Origin: Shinella sp. CPCC 101442
GTDB lineage: Bacteria > Pseudomonadota > Alphaproteobacteria > Rhizobiales > Rhizobiaceae
Assembly: GCF_024704725.1 (NCBI RefSeq)
Contig: NZ_JALIQS010000002.1
Span: forward strand, 558,001 to 622,000
Direction of reading: 5' to 3'
DNA length: 64,000 nucleotides
Shown here: positions 63,232-64,000 of the stretch, in pieces
Numbering within the stretch: the first letter of the stretch is position 1
Layout: the number at the start of each line of letters is the position of its first letter
Notes under the pieces: generated by a model
What the model saw: only the letters and a program-made list of their open reading frames with translations
Told to the model about the DNA's origin: nothing
Database searches by the model: none
Translations under genes and position numbers: made by a program

Positions 63232-64000
63232 ATGTCCGAAAGCGTCATCCCCTCCAAAGAGGCCGCCCCGCGGCTTTCCAGCCTGTTTTGTCGCGACTAT
63301 CTGTTCGGGACGCTCATGCTCGGCGGCGGCATCATGCTGCATGCGGTGGAGACCTATATCACCGCGACGCTGATGCCCTCGATCGTGCGCGATATCGGCG
63401 GCCTGGAACTCTTTGCCTGGGCAACGACGATCTATGTCGCGGCCTCCGTGCTCGGCTCGACCTTCGTCGCCGTCCGGCCGCAAAGCGTGACACTCAACCG
63501 CTGCTACGTCTTCGGGGCGGTGCTGTTCGGCATCGGCAGCCTCGTCTGCACCATCGCGCCGACCATGGAGATCGTGCTGGCAGGACGCGCGGTTCAGGGG
63601 CTTGGCGCGGGTTTTCTCGTCGCGCTCGGCTATGCCTTCATCCGCCATGTCTATCCTGAACCGCTGTGGAGCACGGCGTCCACGCTCTATGCCGCCGTCT
63701 GGGGCATCGCGACCTTCCTGGGGCCGACGATCGGCGGCATCTTCGCGGCCGGCAGCGCGTGGCGCGAGGCCTTTGCACTGCTCGTGCCGCTTTCGGTGAT
63801 CATGGCCTTCACCGCGCCAAAACTGCTGCCTTCGGGCGAAGGCGAGCGGGTGACGACGAAGACGCCCTTCGTGCAGATCGTGCTTCTGGTGACTGCCGTC
63901 CTGCTCCTGTCCTTCGCAAGCTCGGTGGACGCGCCGGCGCTGCGGGGCATTCTTGCCGGCGCGGCGGTTCTTGGCGTCGTCGCGGCCATCACCGTCGAGC
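63232..64000 (+). CDS. MFS transporter, 3' end outside window
   Basis: The first 256 residues of a major facilitator protein. Helix 1 is LFGTLMLGGGIMLHAVETYI, and the segment LAGRAVQGLGAGFLVALGYA is the conserved loop between helices 4 and 5 of drug efflux (DHA2-like) members. ATG 63232 follows CAAGGCCCCATCC. It is cut by the window edge. Confidence 0.88.
   Translation, partial: MSESVIPSKEAAPRLSSLFCRDYLFGTLMLGGGIMLHAVETYITATLMPSIVRDIGGLELFAWATTIYVAASVLGSTFVAVRPQSVTLNRCYVFGAVLFGIGSLVCTIAPTMEIVLAGRAVQGLGAGFLVALGYAFIRHVYPEPLWSTASTLYAAVWGIATFLGPTIGGIFAAGSAWREAFALLVPLSVIMAFTAPKLLPSGEGERVTTKTPFVQIVLLVTAVLLLSFASSVDAPALRGILAGAAVLGVVAAITVE

Overview
The window is a GC-rich (mid-60s % by eye) chromosomal segment from an alphaproteobacterium, most likely a Rhizobiales/Rhizobiaceae member (Rhizobium-Shinella-Ensifer-Agrobacterium type). 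Pointers are the Rhizobium etli-type asparaginase, the rhizobial Tat-exported beta-helix repeat protein, an OhrR/Ohr pair, a DUF3750 protein, an NWEEF-tailed chemoreceptor and a membrane PQQ glucose dehydrogenase. It is mostly ordinary core and accessory metabolism in short operons and divergent regulator-target pairs. There are no rRNA or tRNA genes, CRISPR arrays, phage genes or intact insertion sequences that I can see. Species-level assignment is inference.

Layout. 0-12 kb: oligopeptidase B, a secreted caspase-fold protein whose catalytic His and Cys are both replaced, a CelD-like GNAT protein, the SelO AMPylase, PQQ glucose dehydrogenase, a structured leader/sRNA candidate before a GNAT gene, a DJ-1/PfpI protein and an RTX-repeat pseudogene. 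12-18.7 kb: two c-type cytochromes, a divergent LysE exporter/WYL regulator pair, Fe-type superoxide dismutase, a class IV aminotransferase divergent from a Zn alcohol dehydrogenase. 18.7-20.3 kb: a lower-GC patch with two orphan proteins of immunity-protein style and a small remnant. 20.3-29 kb: haloacid dehalogenase and trans-aconitate methyltransferase, HerA-like ATPase, a ClbS/DfsB-family protein with an efflux pump, and an aldo/keto reductase plus efflux pump divergent from a LysR regulator.

29-38.4 kb: an ABC-F ATPase preceded by a 23-codon leader ORF, a RES-Xre toxin-antitoxin pair, a FixL-like PAS histidine kinase with a single-domain response regulator, OhrR/Ohr with twin palindromic operators, a chemoreceptor and a Tat/lipoprotein L,D-transpeptidase. 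38.5-46.7 kb: methylmalonyl-CoA mutase (both subunits), glutathionyl-hydroquinone reductase, the ligase-associated exonuclease and ATP-dependent DNA ligase pair, and a MarR regulator. 46.7-53.3 kb: a PAS-GAF-GGDEF-EAL protein, a Tat beta-helix protein and a copper-linked cluster (DUF2946-like, PepSY, PCuAC).

53.3-64 kb: GST with a convergent LysR, small proteins, a DUF4198 periplasmic protein behind a Zur-like box, VOC protein, DeoR regulator divergent from a DUF4406 gene, a HigBA toxin-antitoxin pair, asparaginase, DUF3750 and GFA proteins, a SnoaL-fused ECF sigma factor facing an AhpD-like carboxymuconolactone decarboxylase across two face-to-face promoters of ECF41 type, and the start of an MFS transporter. 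The most distinctive items are the dead caspase, the ABC-F leader peptide, the structured leader at 10.45-10.58 kb, the SD-sequestering hairpin at 9.9 kb and the paired ECF41-like promoters.
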